From: Symbiodinium natans
Lineage: Eukaryota; Sar; Dinophyceae; Suessiales; Symbiodiniaceae
Direction of reading: 5' to 3'
Length of the DNA stretch: 64,000 nt
Assembly (NCBI GenBank): GCA_905221605.1
Contig: CAJNDS010002189.1
Span: forward strand, 471,472-535,471
The notes beneath the pieces were generated by a model, which was not told the DNA's origin, did no database searches, and saw only the letters and a program-made list of their open reading frames with translations. Position numbers and translations under genes: made by a program. Below, piece after piece: positions 38,281 to 51,300 of this stretch; position 1 is the first letter of the stretch; the number at the start of each line of letters is the position of its first letter.

Positions 38281-40705
38281 AAAAAAACCCTAAACCTTAA
38301 ACCCTACCTTCAGCAACCAAAACCCCAAAAAAAGAAGGTTCTACGTTAAAACCAGGTTCTGGAAACCAAAACCGGGTTTTGTAGGGCCAATTGAAAGCCG
38401 ACGGTTTTTTATGGGTTTTCGACGGTTTTTTTCGGGTTTTCCGACGGGTATTTACGGGTTCTATACGTCACATTTTGAAAGAACCCGGTTCTGTTAGTCA
38501 AAACCAGGTTTTTGACAAAATCTTCCGGAAAACCTGGTTTTGGGTTCCAAACCCACTTTTTTCAGGGTTTTGGGCGCCCAAGGTAAACCCTAAACGCAAA
38601 TCGATGCTGGAGAGCAGCCGTGCTGCGAACCCGAAACCTTGAACCCGCAGCGGAAGTGAGCTTGGGGGACGTATAGCGGCTGAAGCTGGAAAACCCCTGA
38701 AGCCGTGTTTGCCTGGAGCACTAAGCTGGCTTGCTTACCAACACCCTCTTGGCGCACTTGTTGTGCTCGTGTGCTGCCAAGTGACGCGCTTGCAGGGGAG
38801 AGTGAAGAGGCCCAGGGCGGTCCCGGGCTTGTAAGAGAAGTGTTCCGCCCTCAGGGATCTTAGGTCGAGTCGAAGAGGGTCTAAAAAGGTCACGCCGTCT
38901 TTTTTTAATCTTCGCTTGCTCCGCCCCCTCCCTCCTTTGTGGTGGAATGGCTGGGAGGGGGGGGGGGTGTTGGGGGGGTGGGGAAGGGGAAGGAGACCAG
39001 ATCCTGCTCTTGTTCCAGATGCTTCTCGGCCGAGCCGAATCTAGAGTCTAGAGTCAGGAGTGCTGACTTATTATGAAGGCTTGAGTAATTACCCTACATA
39101 GACTCCCTAAAGGGTTGATACAGGGTTACATAATTCTCATGTCCCTAATTTTTCATTTTTGCCCAAGGGTGGAGGGTTCAGCGCCAACCCCTGGGTCCAT
39201 TCCAGTAGGTAGGTCGAGGGACTTCGCCAAGAAGCCAGGAAGCGCGAGATGAGACTTCGTTTTCGGATGGAGGTTTAGGGTTTCGGGTTTAGGGTTTCGG
39301 GTTTAGGGTTCGGGGTTTAGGTTAGGGTTTACGGTTTAGGGTTTAGGGCTGGAGTGTAGGATTCAGAGAAACGACAGATCGGCTGCAGTGCGTGGCCATT
39401 GACATGCTCAGGGTTTAGGCTTTAGGGTTTAGGGTTTAGGGTTCAGGGAGGTCCCTGTTTCCCGTTCTGTAACATGCGGACTTCTGGCTTCTTGATGCGA
39501 AAACTCCCTGCCTCTTCCACAGGCGGCAGTCATGATTAAGCGCCGAGCTCCTTAAACTATATGACAGAACACGAGAGACAAAACGCTTAGACCCCAAACG
39601 CTGTAAATGCAGGAGCTTAGATCATTATCAAAATCATTTCTGATAACCCTGCAGAACAAATCACAATAGTACTAAAAATCACAATTACCCAAAATGCCCA
39701 TTGGCCGTTCTAATCCAGGAAGGATCCTTATGTGCTGCTTCTCGGACCGGGGGTGGGGGCACCGCGCTCGCGAAACAAGAAAAGGGGGCACCTTCTCGCT
39801 TGTGCTTGGGTCAGGGCACCCTAAACCCCCCTAACCCGCCCTAAACCCCACTAAACTGCCCTAAACCCCCCTAAACCCCCCCAAAACCCCCCAAACCCAC
39901 CCCCCCCCCCCCGAAGCACTAAACTAGCCCAAGGCTTGCGGTTTAGGAGTCCGCCAAAGGCAGGGAACTAGGACCTGCGAATGTGGTCTGGGGCAGGCTG
40001 AACTGTACTTCGATATACAAGGGCCATGAGGGCGTGATCTTAACTAATTGTTCAGGCCCCAGTAGTAGCCCATGAGGGCGTGAAAACATACCTACGAGTT
40101 GCTGAAGGTATACTTGTCATCATCATGTTTGAGGTAGACAAGTTACGTTTAGGTATGGGAATCTATGGCTACCTGATTCGAGGATACAGGGAGTTAGTAC
40201 GTAAGAGTAGACTGGACGTCTAAGTGCCCTAAACGCAACCTTCTTGTGCTTGGGGGCCTCTTACTTCTAACCTACCCTACTGTAAGCCTTAAGCCCTAAA
40301 CCCTATACTATACCCTAACCCCAAAACCTTCCCAAGTACCCCGATCCTCTTTAAGGGGGTCATCCGTCATCCCTTGCCTGCCTAGTATCTTTAGGGCCCA
40401 AGTCTATGCTATAAAGGGCCCTAGACCCAAAACCCTAAGGCGCCAGGGCCTATGTGTTTGCTTTGCTTGCACAGCCTCTCGTTGTGGGCGTGAACCCTAA
40501 ACCCTAAAACCCTAAAACCCCAAAACCCCAAAACCAAAACCCCAAAACCCCAAAACCCCAAAACCCTAAAGCCCTGAAACCCTAAACCCTAAACCCTATT
40601 ACACCTGAGGCTTGATTCCGGCACGTGCCGCAGCCACTTCAGATCTGAGCCAACCCACAGCAGGGTGTTGCTGTGGTGTTCGCCCCAGCTGCAAACTTGC
40701 CAGAC

Positions 40706-40940
40706 TCAGGGTTTTAGGGTTTTCGGGTTTTAGGGTTTTAGGGCTTTAGGGTTTTAGGGTTTTAGGGTTTTAGGGTTTTAGGGTTTTAGGGTTTTAGGGT
40801 TTTAGGGTTTTAGGGTTTTAGGTTTTAGGGTTTTAGGGTTTTAGGGCTTTAGGGTTTTAGGGTTTTAGGGTTTTAGGGTTTTAGGGTTTTAGGGTTTTAG
40901 GGTTTTAGGGTTTTAGGGTTTAGGGTTTAGGGTTTTAGGG
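40706..40940. repeat. TTTTAGGG array
   Basis: About 27 units of the 8-base TTTTAGGG, the unit known as the telomere repeat of Chlamydomonas. It is preceded by C-rich AAAACCCC/AAAACCCT units (40490-40600), so the two form an inverted pair around a segment of about 100 bases. Confidence 0.95.
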
Positions 40941-41556
40941 TTTTGGGGTTTTGGGTTCAGGGTTAAGGCTCAAGGGTGCGTGAAGGTTCATGGGTGCATA
41001 TAGAAGCCGAAGCTAGGGTAGCTACAAGTCCCCACCCCCAAAAAATTCACAGGTCATAGGCATGTATGTCAGTGTGTATCCTGCTTATCACCCCGGCTAC
41101 CCGTCGACTTCCAAGCAGTGAGCTTGAGAATTGCGAGTGTTGGGGTTGTCGGGACGCGCAAAGTATCCACGGCTTCTGCCCGGCGTTATACGGGGTGAGC
41201 AGAGTTGTTGTGAGGTGTTGAATTTGCTGAGGTGAATGGCGAACCGCACCGATCCCGATGCGGATACCGTACCTTGGCTGCAAGTCAAGCCGCTCTAGAA
41301 GGTTCATGGGGTGGGTAGAACTGGGGATGCAAGGGGGAAGGGGGGATTGATACAGTCAACTTGGTCCACCACTCTACTGTAACCCTACACGCTTTATATA
41401 CAGTCCTGACACTTGTCTGAGGGTTTAGGGTTTAGGGTTTAGGGTTTAGGGTTTAGGGTTTAGGGTTTATAGGGTTTAGGTCGACTCAGCAGGGAATTCG
41501 GAACGCATGCCTGCCTCAGTTCCTACTTCTCGAAATGGCCCGAAACCCTTAACCCT

Positions 41557-41666
41557 AAAGGATCCATGTACCCAAAGAATATACACTTGGGCCCAAAGCT
41601 ACAAAGCTACTATGTAGGAACCCCTTAAAGGCCCAAGTATAGACGAGCTAGGTACATGGATCCAAA
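41557..41666. repeat. hairpin element family B, diverged copy 3
   Basis: AAAGGATCCATGTACCC at the left and GGTACATGGATCC at the right, with internal CACTTGGGCCCAAAG / AAAGGCCCAAGTAT arms. Clearly related to the 102-bp copies near 8.5 and 12 kb. Confidence 0.65.
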
Positions 41667-41761
41667 AAGGGTAAGAAGGTCACACCACCGCGCTCTTGAG
41701 ATTTTAGCGTCCCTGGGCAGTCAGAGGCCGGCTCGAGGTGGCATTTGGCATCCCAAGAACC

Positions 41762-41825
41762 GTTTAGGGTTTAGGGTTTAGGGTTTAGGGTTTAGGGTTT
41801 AGGGTTTAGGGTTTAGGGTTTAGGG
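41762..41825. repeat. TTTAGGG array
   Basis: Nine perfect units upstream of the PRP38 gene. Confidence 0.9.
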
Positions 41826-42250
41826 CTGTTTGCTTAAGAACCCCTTCCCAAAAATGAAATCGTCAGTCTTCCTTATAAGGGTAATATAGGGATTGTTATC
41901 TTTGTGTTTTTCCCGGTGTTCTTAAGCAAAGAGTGGAATAAGGCTTTTATAGTGTACAGAATTGCATCATTACGCCATCCGTGGCAAGACCCTGAAACCC
42001 AAACCCTGGGTTTAGGGTTGAGGGTTAGTAGTATGAGGCTTTTAGCGTGCAGCATTTCATAAGTACGCCATCTGCGACAAGACCCTGAAACCTAAAACCC
42101 CGGTTTATGGTTTTTGGGTTTAGGGTTTAGGGTTTCGCCCTAAACCCTAAACCCCTAAGACCTAAACCCTAAACCCTAAACCCTAAACCCTAAACCCTAA
42201 ACCCTAAACCCTAAACCCTAAACCCTAAACCCTAAACCCACCCTATGCAG

Positions 42251-42332
42251 ATTCTGGGTTCGGGCCCAGGTCCACGGGGCAAATCCGCAGTTCCTGGTCG
42301 ATCGCATCATCCGCGTCAAGATCTACAACGAC
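42251..42332 (+). CDS. PRP38: PRP38 exon 1 of model
   Basis: Acceptor ATGCAG after a CCCTAAA array. The frame reads FWVRAQVHGANPQFLVDRII and then RVKIYND, matching the PRP38 signature HGTNPQxLVEKIIRxxIY. The GC donor (GCGCCC) is in phase 0. Upstream N-terminus not found. Confidence 0.9.
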
Positions 42333-45300
42333 GCGCCCTGCCTTGGGTTACGATTTGAGGCCGTGCACTTTTTTGCGATTAGGGTTTAGGGTTTAGGGCT
42401 TTGGGTTATGATTTCCAAAAGTAGGGGTACCTTCTTGGGGTCCTTATTATAAGGGAATGCTACTATTTGGGGGACTAGATTAGGGGTCCCTCATTTTCGT
42501 AAACCCCCTTGCGAGGCGGTTGACCCTGAGCGCTGAACGACCCCCTAAACTCCAAGCCCTCGGAGCCTCAAACCCAGAACCCGAGTAATCCCTAGGCCCT
42601 GAACCCTAAACCCCAAACCCTTGACCCTTGAATCCCTAAACCCTAAAGCCCTATATACCCTTCAATCCCTGGTTCCTACAACCCGTTTAGGGCGTGGAAG
42701 TCGGGGGGCCTGTAAGGGACCCTAAACCCTACACCCTAAACCCTATAAACCCTATAAACCCTAGCTGTCGTTGCTCAGAGCTTCGGCGTGGCCTCTGGTC
42801 GTCCTGTGGTGCTAACCTCCTAGTGGTGGAAGCTGGAAGGCTACGTGTAGGTAGCACTAATGAGCACCTTCGCTATGGTGGTTTGGGTTTTCAGCCTCTT
42901 TTGGTATTGGTTAGTGGCTACTCACACTGACTTTATTGATAGGGCCTCTTCGGCTAGTGATATCGGTGATGGTTTTGTTGTGGGTAGTTGTTGTGGTTAT
43001 CTTACTGAGTCACTTTTTCGACCATTTCTTCGAGCCATGCAACCAGCAAAGCGTGCGCCATGGGAGACTAAAGGAGCCAGCAAAGGTCTATCCCTCGATG
43101 ACCCAAGCCAGCTGCGCATTGTAACTGGAAAACCATTAGACGGGTTCCAGCAAATCGGCATTGAGTGCGTGCACAACGAATCCATCGGATGGAGTTTTGC
43201 CAACATAGCCACAGTGCAAACGCTGAGTTCTCTTGAAACGTGCTCCGTATTCTTCCTCATCACAAAGGGCTATGTCAAGAACAAAATCGTTGCCTTTGGA
43301 GTGGAGGAGTCGCGCGTCGTGGAAACAGTAGTCACGGTGTTAGATCCAGTTTGTGGCGTTTGTGAACCTCGCGCCGTTACCATCACGAATTTGGCTACCG
43401 ATCCCTGCGACTTTGTCCAGGCCTCATACGATGATGATGCTCTTCGAGTTGAGGTGAAATCAATGATCGCTGTGCTCATTGAGTTGCGAAAGTCAGATTC
43501 CAGTGGCGAGGACTGGGAGAAGTACCGTTTATCCAACACTTTGGACGAATACGTACTTTCCTTGCTCACCGCGTTTGGAATCGACAAGACGTCCATTCAG
43601 CATCGCACAGTCGTCAAACAGGACTACGTGTGCAAGCGGCTCATGATTCCATATGAAACAAGAGACAGGCTATATGTGAAAAGTGGCGCTTTCTCTGTGC
43701 AAGTTCGACCCTGTCGTCGCCCATCTGATCCCGCAGAATCCGGCCTAGAACTTTTGCGTGTTGATCATGCAGGATGTTTATCGTCTTTGTACAAGAAGTT
43801 CGAACACCAGGAGGGTTTTCTGGGATGCTTTGGGTCACAAGGTGCACGTTATATTCGTGTAAAGGACGAGCACATTGCCGACATGCGGCGAGCAATCTAC
43901 CCGAACTCGGACAGGTTTTCCGAGAAAAACATCAGCATCAAGATCGTTGATCAGTACAAGTGCTTGGGATTTCCTACCGGTACATCTCTCAAGGTAGTAG
44001 CCAGCTCTCTTGAGGGACTGGGGTGGATTGTCATACCTTTAAGGGTGGTGCATCTCAATGAGCTCGCGATTGTGTTCGTTGGTTCCAACGAAGACCCTCC
44101 GGACTGGCGCTTTGTCACCTCTGCAGGGCCCATCGTAATCCAGAAGTACACCATCGAGCAGCGGTCGCAGCAAAGGCCGAAGGCTGCAGCCCACCAGCAA
44201 AGCGGCAGTGTCATCAAGAAGCTCGAGATGCCCATGGCGCAAACCCTTTCGGATGTCTCAACGGCTTCGTCGCAGCCATCCACGTCAGCAGCCAACTTCG
44301 ACCCATGGGCCAATTGGAAGCCAACTGGCTCGCAAAATCAAGTCCTCGCTTCGAGAGTTGAGCGGCTGGAGAAACAAATGTCAGCTGTCAATGGTGACAT
44401 CAAGGATTTGCAGAAACACCAGGTCGCCACCACGTGCAAGCTTGAGACCATGCAGGCGGAGAACGCGCAAGGCTTCAAAAGTTTGATGGCGGCCATTCAG
44501 GAGATCAAGATGTCACAGTCTGCAGCTTCCACTCCGATTCAGTCTCCTCCCCTCAAGTTACCCAGACAATCTTAACAGCAGTGTATAGCGAGTGCATTTG
44601 CTACGTTTGGTTCGTGATAATCTTAGGGGCCAGTTGCGCCTATGCCTGCGTTGCTGTTATGGTTGCTCTCGCAGCATACTGTGTATTTCTCAGACTTATG
44701 TCTCCTAATCGGCTAGTTCGCAGGTGGGCTCGGCATTCCCTTAAAAGGTGTTGCTTTGCGTTGTTGTTGAGCAACCATGTCCTACACCCGGTATGGCTAC
44801 ACCAGGTGGCGCAGTACAGAGGGTGCCCCAAAGAGGAAGCTCGGTTCAACTCGACAGCAGGTGGTCTTCATACTGAGCCTGGCGTACTGAGTTTAAAACT
44901 TAGTTGTACTTGTCGCACGGAACGCACGCACGCCGTGCACCACATGTCAGGCCTTTCTCACCACCGCTTTGTAATTCGGGGTATACTTGCAAGATCACTG
45001 CCATTTCCGTGTCTGAAGGAGTGCCAATCACTTGTGTGCCCACAGCGCTTACGGCTACTTCTCTGGTGTTCCATGTCTACACGGAAGGTGGCAGCTCATC
45101 ACCAATCGCGTGATGCTTTGCTTAGGTGGTCCTCGTTTGCTCTCGCAACGAGACCTTTTGCGGGCAGGCGATCCGTCCAGCCCTCTTTGTTAATAACCTG
45201 CACGCAGGCCAATCTTGAGCAGCACGCTCCTACTCCACATCTTCTCTTCATGTTGCCCTTCCTCTTCCCTTCTCCTTCTTCCTTCTCCTACCTGATCCTT

Positions 45301-48300
45301 TTTGTTGCGTTCTCTCCCTGTTTAGGTTTTCCCGGCGAAGGCCCTTTCTCCATAGCATCTCTAAACGTCACATCCCTTCCTAAACATCGGTCCTCGATTT
45401 TATGCCTAAACCAGTTTCTCCTGACTGAGTCTCCTGTCGAAGTGATTTGTATGCAAGAGACCAGAATTCCAGCATACGAAATCTCGAATTTGAAAGCTGA
45501 TTGTCAGGAAGCTGCATGGCAGCTTTTCATTGGCTACCAGCCATCAGCCACCGCTGTATGTACTACAAACTCAGAGGGTTCAAGGATGTTTCGACAGCGG
45601 CAGGGAGGGCTTGCCACGATGGTTTCTACCAATCAACATGCTTACGTAATTCCTTATCCTCCTTGCTGGGGCTTCTTACATGAGTTTTGCTTGGTTACTT
45701 GGGTGGCTCTTGGTTCTAGTTCTGGTTTCGTTCTTGCGAATTGCTATCTGCCAACTCACAAGTCCGAGAGTGAGAGAAGACGCCAAATCATGGAATCGTT
45801 GTTTGAGTATCTCGCAACGTTCACGTCGCCTGTGTGTTTGTGCGGTGACTTTCAAGATCCGCCAGGCGAAAATAACGCCATTGTTGATGCTGTTGTCCAG
45901 GGAGGTTTCGAAGATGTGGTTGCCCTAAAGGACTCCGTCACCGGCGCACCTTCTAAGTTCACCTTTTCGGCTTCGGGGTGGGATAACCCAAATGACCCTA
46001 CAGGGAAGTCTCGTATTGACTTCTTTCTTGCTTCCCCTAAGTTTATACCCCTCGTAGCAAATTGTGAAGTTCACCAACAGGTCCCCGTCCCAGGTCATGC
46101 CTGTGTAACTCTGTCGTTGGGCGTTGGCTCCCCAAGTTTTGAAGCCTGGACCTTAAAACCGCACAAGCGTTGGGTCTTACCCTCGTACCCCAAAACCGAA
46201 GCTCAGTGGGCAGAACGTGAGGCACTATGTCTTGAGTGTTTTGAGCGAGAGAAGTTGGCGCTAGTAACAGCAGCTGAACAGCTTGATGTAGAAGTTGCTT
46301 GGACAATTGCATGTAAAATAGCCACCAGTATGCTCAACACAATTTGTAAGCAAGATGTCCCAAGTTCTCGGGGAAACGTACCTTCTTTCAGAAAAACTGC
46401 TGTAGCTGTCCCCAGGGCCTCCACCCATAGCCCCATGCACTCTTTTGGCAAAGCCAGGAAATTGTGCCACGAGGTTCGCGCAAAACTATGTAGACTGCAG
46501 CGCTGTCTACCTGTTGAGAACTTATGGGCCACCGCTAGGAATCTCAACTTGCGGCTGAACAGGCATGGCCAAGCGTTAGAGCTCCCCCACCCTGGTGCAC
46601 ATTTGGATCAGTGGACTAAGTTTCTGGAGTTGGCTGAAAAAGCACTATGTTATCTAGAGAGTTCATTCTGCAAAGAACGATCGCGATCCAGGGTTGCTCA
46701 ATGGAAGCAAAGAATACGAGTTTCGACTAGATCTGATCGCAGAAATGTGCACCGTTGGCTGCGTGATGAACCTTTAGGTTACCCCAAGGCTTTCAGTACC
46801 CCGGAAGGCTTTACCTGTGACCCAAATCAGATGCTGGCTATGCTGTCAGACCACATGTCTACGATTTACAACTTTCACGCAGGTAAAGATGTTTCGTCTA
46901 TGGTATCCGACTTCCGTAGCAAATATCAGCGCTCAATCCAAGCTGTTCGTCGAGAGTGCAAGCTTCCAGAGCTTTCGCACTTGGAAGTTTTTCGCTTAGT
47001 TCAGAAAAGACCTCTTTGCAAAGCTGGTGGGTTAGATGGATGGTTGACACGTGAACTGAAGCACTTGCCACCTGTGGGGTGGAAAGCCTTTGTAGTCGTC
47101 ATGCAGCTTGCAGAAGGCTTAGGCCAGTGGCCCCAAACTATTCGAACGATTGCCGTCTCATCTATCTCCAAGGGTTTAGGAAATGCTTCGCCTGAGGTCA
47201 CTCGAGCAATCGGGGTTTCATCCGTCGTGTATAGCGCTTGGTCCTCGTTGCGGTTTCGACACTTGTCTCAGTGGCACATTGATATCTCACCCGCAGCGTT
47301 GTATGGCGGCCTGCGCGGCCGAAATGCTCAGAGTAGCGAGCTTCTTTTTGCACAGGACCTTCACGAGAACCTAGATGATCACTTATCCGTTTTTATAGAT
47401 CGGTGGAAGTGTTTTGATCTAATCATCCCTGAGCTCGCCATATCCATTGCTTCTGACCTAGGATTGCCTTTACAGGTTGCGGTTGCCATACGGGGCTTCT
47501 ACTGTCAACAGATGAAATTTTTTAAGTTGGGGCCGTATTATGGCAACAATGTCATGTCAACAAACGCTGCGGTGCAAGGTTGTAGTATGTCCATAATCCT
47601 CGTGAACAGCATGTTTGCGGTTTTAGCTCATCATGTCAGCCTTGTATCCCCAACTGTTTCCTTGGCTAGCTTTATCGACGACTGCAAGGTCTGGTCATCT
47701 AGCCGTCACCATACAGAACTTCTACAGGCTTTCCAAGAAATCGTTTCCTTTGACACTTCCGTAGGACAAGTACTCAACGTTGAAAAAACTGTCGTTATGT
47801 CCAGGTTCAAGAAGAAAGCAGCCCGGTTTTTGCGTGATGTCAAGCATCCCTTTTCCTTCAAGCATGGAACCAAGTCCCTTGGGTATGCGCAGCGTGCTTC
47901 CAGGCGTCCGTCTGCCAAACAACAGTCAGCAAGGGTGGAGAAAGCCTTGCCCGTTCTTAAAAAGATTTCGCGCCTGCCAGTGCACGAAAAGGATAAACTG
48001 TTGCACATACATTGCAATGCTCACTCGAAATGGGTCTACGGCACGGAAGTCCAGGCGCCGACAAATGCTGACTTGTCCAAGCTGAGAACGGCTGTAGTGT
48101 CCGCCCTCTCGAAGGCCAGAAATGTGATGCGGAGCCCCTTTGCCTTTACAGCGGCATGCAGTGACGTGTATGTTGACCCTTTCGCGAAATGGGCTCTACA
48201 TGTCTTCTTTTCGTTGCGCAAAGAACTTCTCAAAGGAAGCCACTTGGCAGAAAAAGATTTGGCAAAAGCTCGGGAGATTCTCAAGGCCTCTCCAGCACGC

Positions 48301-51300
48301 TTGCCAGCCACGAGGGGTGGAAGGCATAACGTCATCGCATATCTTTGTCGGGAGCTCGAGCTGGAGATCAGCGACACCAATGTGGCGTGTCTTCACCGCA
48401 AGAATGACACAGACCTCCGCCTTGATCTTTTTAGCCACCGCTTCTTCAAAGAGGAACTCGCCAGGTCAGCCCGGCGATACTTATATTCCAAAATACCTCA
48501 ACGCCATGACTTTTGCACGCCTGTCCAAGGAGATGTAGACATTTACAGAACCCGTTTTCTACTGGATTCTTCCCTCCAATCAGAGGACGAATGGTCTTGT
48601 TTGCAGCCCTTCTTCGATAGGCTACCCAACAAGTCACTCACAGGCGCCATTACGCGTGCCTTGCTACAAGGCTCCATTTACTCCAATTCTCGCAGATTCG
48701 CCGCCGGCATGTGCAGCGATGACACGTGTTTACACTGTGGGTGCAAAGAGACCCACACACATATATTTCAAGAGTGTCCCTTTTACAAGGACACACGCCC
48801 ATCTCAGCATCACCCGCAGATGTCTTGGAATACAGCAATTCTACTTGAATCCCAGGTCACCAAAGAAATTCGTAAGGCTGACTACTCCCGTAGGTCGCTT
48901 GCCGCTCCCCCTAGTGAACCTGTTATTGCAGAGTATGCTTTTACGGACGGGTCATGCTTCTATGAGAAATGGGCCCCTTTACGAGCCTCGGCCTCCGCCG
49001 TCGTGTTTCCCGGTTTAAAAACCTATGCAGAAGCCACCCCGGGTGCAGATCACTCATCTACTCGGGCTGAAATACATGCTGTTTATCTGGCGTTAGCTCT
49101 GTCCCGAGGTGACTTGTGCATAGTTTCTGACTGCGCGCATGTTGTAAACACGTTTTCATGGCTCAGCCGGCATGAATTCGACCCCGCTTTAATTGCAAAG
49201 CTGGACAACCCCGATTTGTGGACTGCAGTCTCTGCAGCGTACAAGGGACGAGCCGGGGTGGTTACCATTTCCAAGGTTAAAGCGCATGTGTCGGGTAGGC
49301 TACACGTGCAACATCCATGGTTCACTAAGAATAATGCAGCTGCAGATGAGCTGGCTAAAGAGGCAGCGCGTAGCTTGCTACAGACCAAGCGCGACGCTCT
49401 CGTAGGCGAAGTGTCTGCAGGTCTGGACCTGCAGACGCACCTTGTAGCTTCCCTTGTCAAACGCCTAAACTGTTTGCAGATCCCCTTTGATGCGGGAAAA
49501 CCAGCTACAGACACTCAGTGTCGCTGCGTACCAACTGTTCGCATCCGGTCAAAGAGCAATTGTTGTCAGGGACACTGCCTAGTTTGTAAGGGTTCGACAC
49601 TTCAAGTTTCTGACCAGGTGTTTCTTGAATGTGTACGATTGTCACGCCCCGTACATCAAAATCTGTGGCAGTGCCTCCATCAACGTTACCCAGCATATTG
49701 GGCAGTATTCGCGCGAGCTCACTCATGGGGACTAGGGCCTGCAGTCGCTGTACAAAGTACTGACTGGTCAAGGCACCCCAACTCCCGATTTCTGCAAAAC
49801 TTGCTGGAGTTCTGGTCTCAAGACCGGTGGCACTACCCTAATGACGCGAGTGTTTCAGATGCTAGAATCACATGGCAGGAGTTGGTTTTCGATTTCATAG
49901 GTGAGTTTGGGGTTGTAAAGGGTTTGCTCGAACCCCATACCCGCTTAAGCCTTCTTACCCGACGTTTTCGAGATCATTCTGTAAAGCTGCTCGCAGCAGC
50001 TGGCGCACCTGCAAAGGGGTTTACAAATATTTCACACCTCAAGTGCTTTACAGGCGGTTCGGCTGCTGGCATTTGCGCGCGTAGGAACTTTAGCTGTCCT
50101 CACATCGTATGGGGTTTTCTTCTCAGCCGTTGTTCCAGTCATGCTAGTCGCAATGCATTAGCGCGGAGCCGCCCCAATGCTCACTTTACGCCATCCTGGG
50201 AATTTCTCCCCAAATAGTGTAGTTTGTCTCCTCCCATCTTTCTTCTCTTCTTCTCCTATCTTTCTCATGGCCTGAATTCGCATAATTTCGTCTTCGCGCA
50301 AAGCTCAGCTTTCAGATCGCGGTGGACATTGCTTCGAGGCTCGTGTGGCTGGCAAGTGACCTGCTGTAAAAAAAAATATAAACCCTATAAACCCTATAAA
50401 CCCTATAAACCCTATAAACCCTATAAACCCTATAAACCCTAAGCCCTATAAACACTATAAACCCTAAACCCTAAACCCTGAACCCCTGAACCCCTGAACC
50501 CAAAAGCCTCAACCCAAGAGCCGGCAAATGCCGAGTCCCCAGGCCTATTGGAAAGAGTTCTGCTTCGGCCTGACGACCGAGTCTCTCATCGACGAGGCGT
50601 GGCAGCCCTACACCTCCAAACCCTAAACCCCAAACCCTGAATCCTAAGCCCCAAACCCAAACCCCAAACCCTAAACCCTAAACCCTAAACCCCATGCCCT
50701 AAACCCTAAACCCGAAACCCCAAGCCCTAAACTCGTTTCGCAGTGTCGGATCGAGCGGTCCTTGGGCTGGACATGTTACTGCACTCGGAGTTCATAGACG
50801 TATGTAGAAATATCAAAACATCTATCACTATCCATCTACGTGTACAAACACATATATATATATATATACGCAGACATATATATATATATGTATATGTATA
50901 CATGGATGTCTCTCTCTCTCTCTCTCGCTCTCTCTGTGCCTGTCTCTCTGTGTGTTTGTGTCAGTGTGTCAGTGTGTGTGTGTGTGTCTCTCTCTCTCTC
51001 TCTGAGTTTCTTTCTTTGTTTAGTATACCATCGAACAGTCATGCAATTTTCCATGGCTCCTTATCCCGTTAATTATAACCCTATACATAACCCATAGAAA
51101 TTGTTTCTAAAGCGCCCCTCCGCAAAAAACACAACAATATAATAGACAACTAAAGCAAAAACGCCACAGAACGATTCAAGCAGTTGCATCACCGCCGCCC
51201 GGGCCAAGTGTAGGAACCTATATTGCCGATAGTGTCCTCATATGGTTCCTACATCATAACCATATACCAATTCTATTCAACAGGCCTCTAGGTTCATCCC

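Larger units (their letters stand above)
33700..42245. other. repeat-rich stretch between the FIH-like and PRP38 genes
   Basis: No gene I can name. Contents include TTTAGGG/CCCTAAA blocks, GGGTACG-type tandem units near 34745-34850, inverted repeats at 35651-35710, and a hairpin at 36895-37075. There are also an AAAACC(A/G)GGTTTT-rich stretch at 38335-38560, a TTTTAGGG array, and a few exon-like pieces (35931-35993; 37286-37330 reading VNPSPNAKGRFLALA then stop). Confidence 0.45.
42766..50379 (+). mobile_element. full-length non-LTR (LINE) retrotransposon inserted in a (CCCTATAAA)n array
   Basis: About 7.6 kb between CCCTATAAACCCTATAAACC on the left and an A9 tail directly followed by TATAAACCCTATAAACCC units on the right. 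It carries ORF1 and ORF2 without stop codons or frameshifts, so it is likely young. It lies in sense orientation in the first modelled intron of PRP38. The 5' boundary is set where the repeat ends (CCCTAG|CTGTCG) and is approximate. The target-site duplication cannot be separated from the repeat itself. Target preference for telomere-like arrays would recall the SART/TRAS elements of insects, but that is an inference. Confidence 0.85.
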
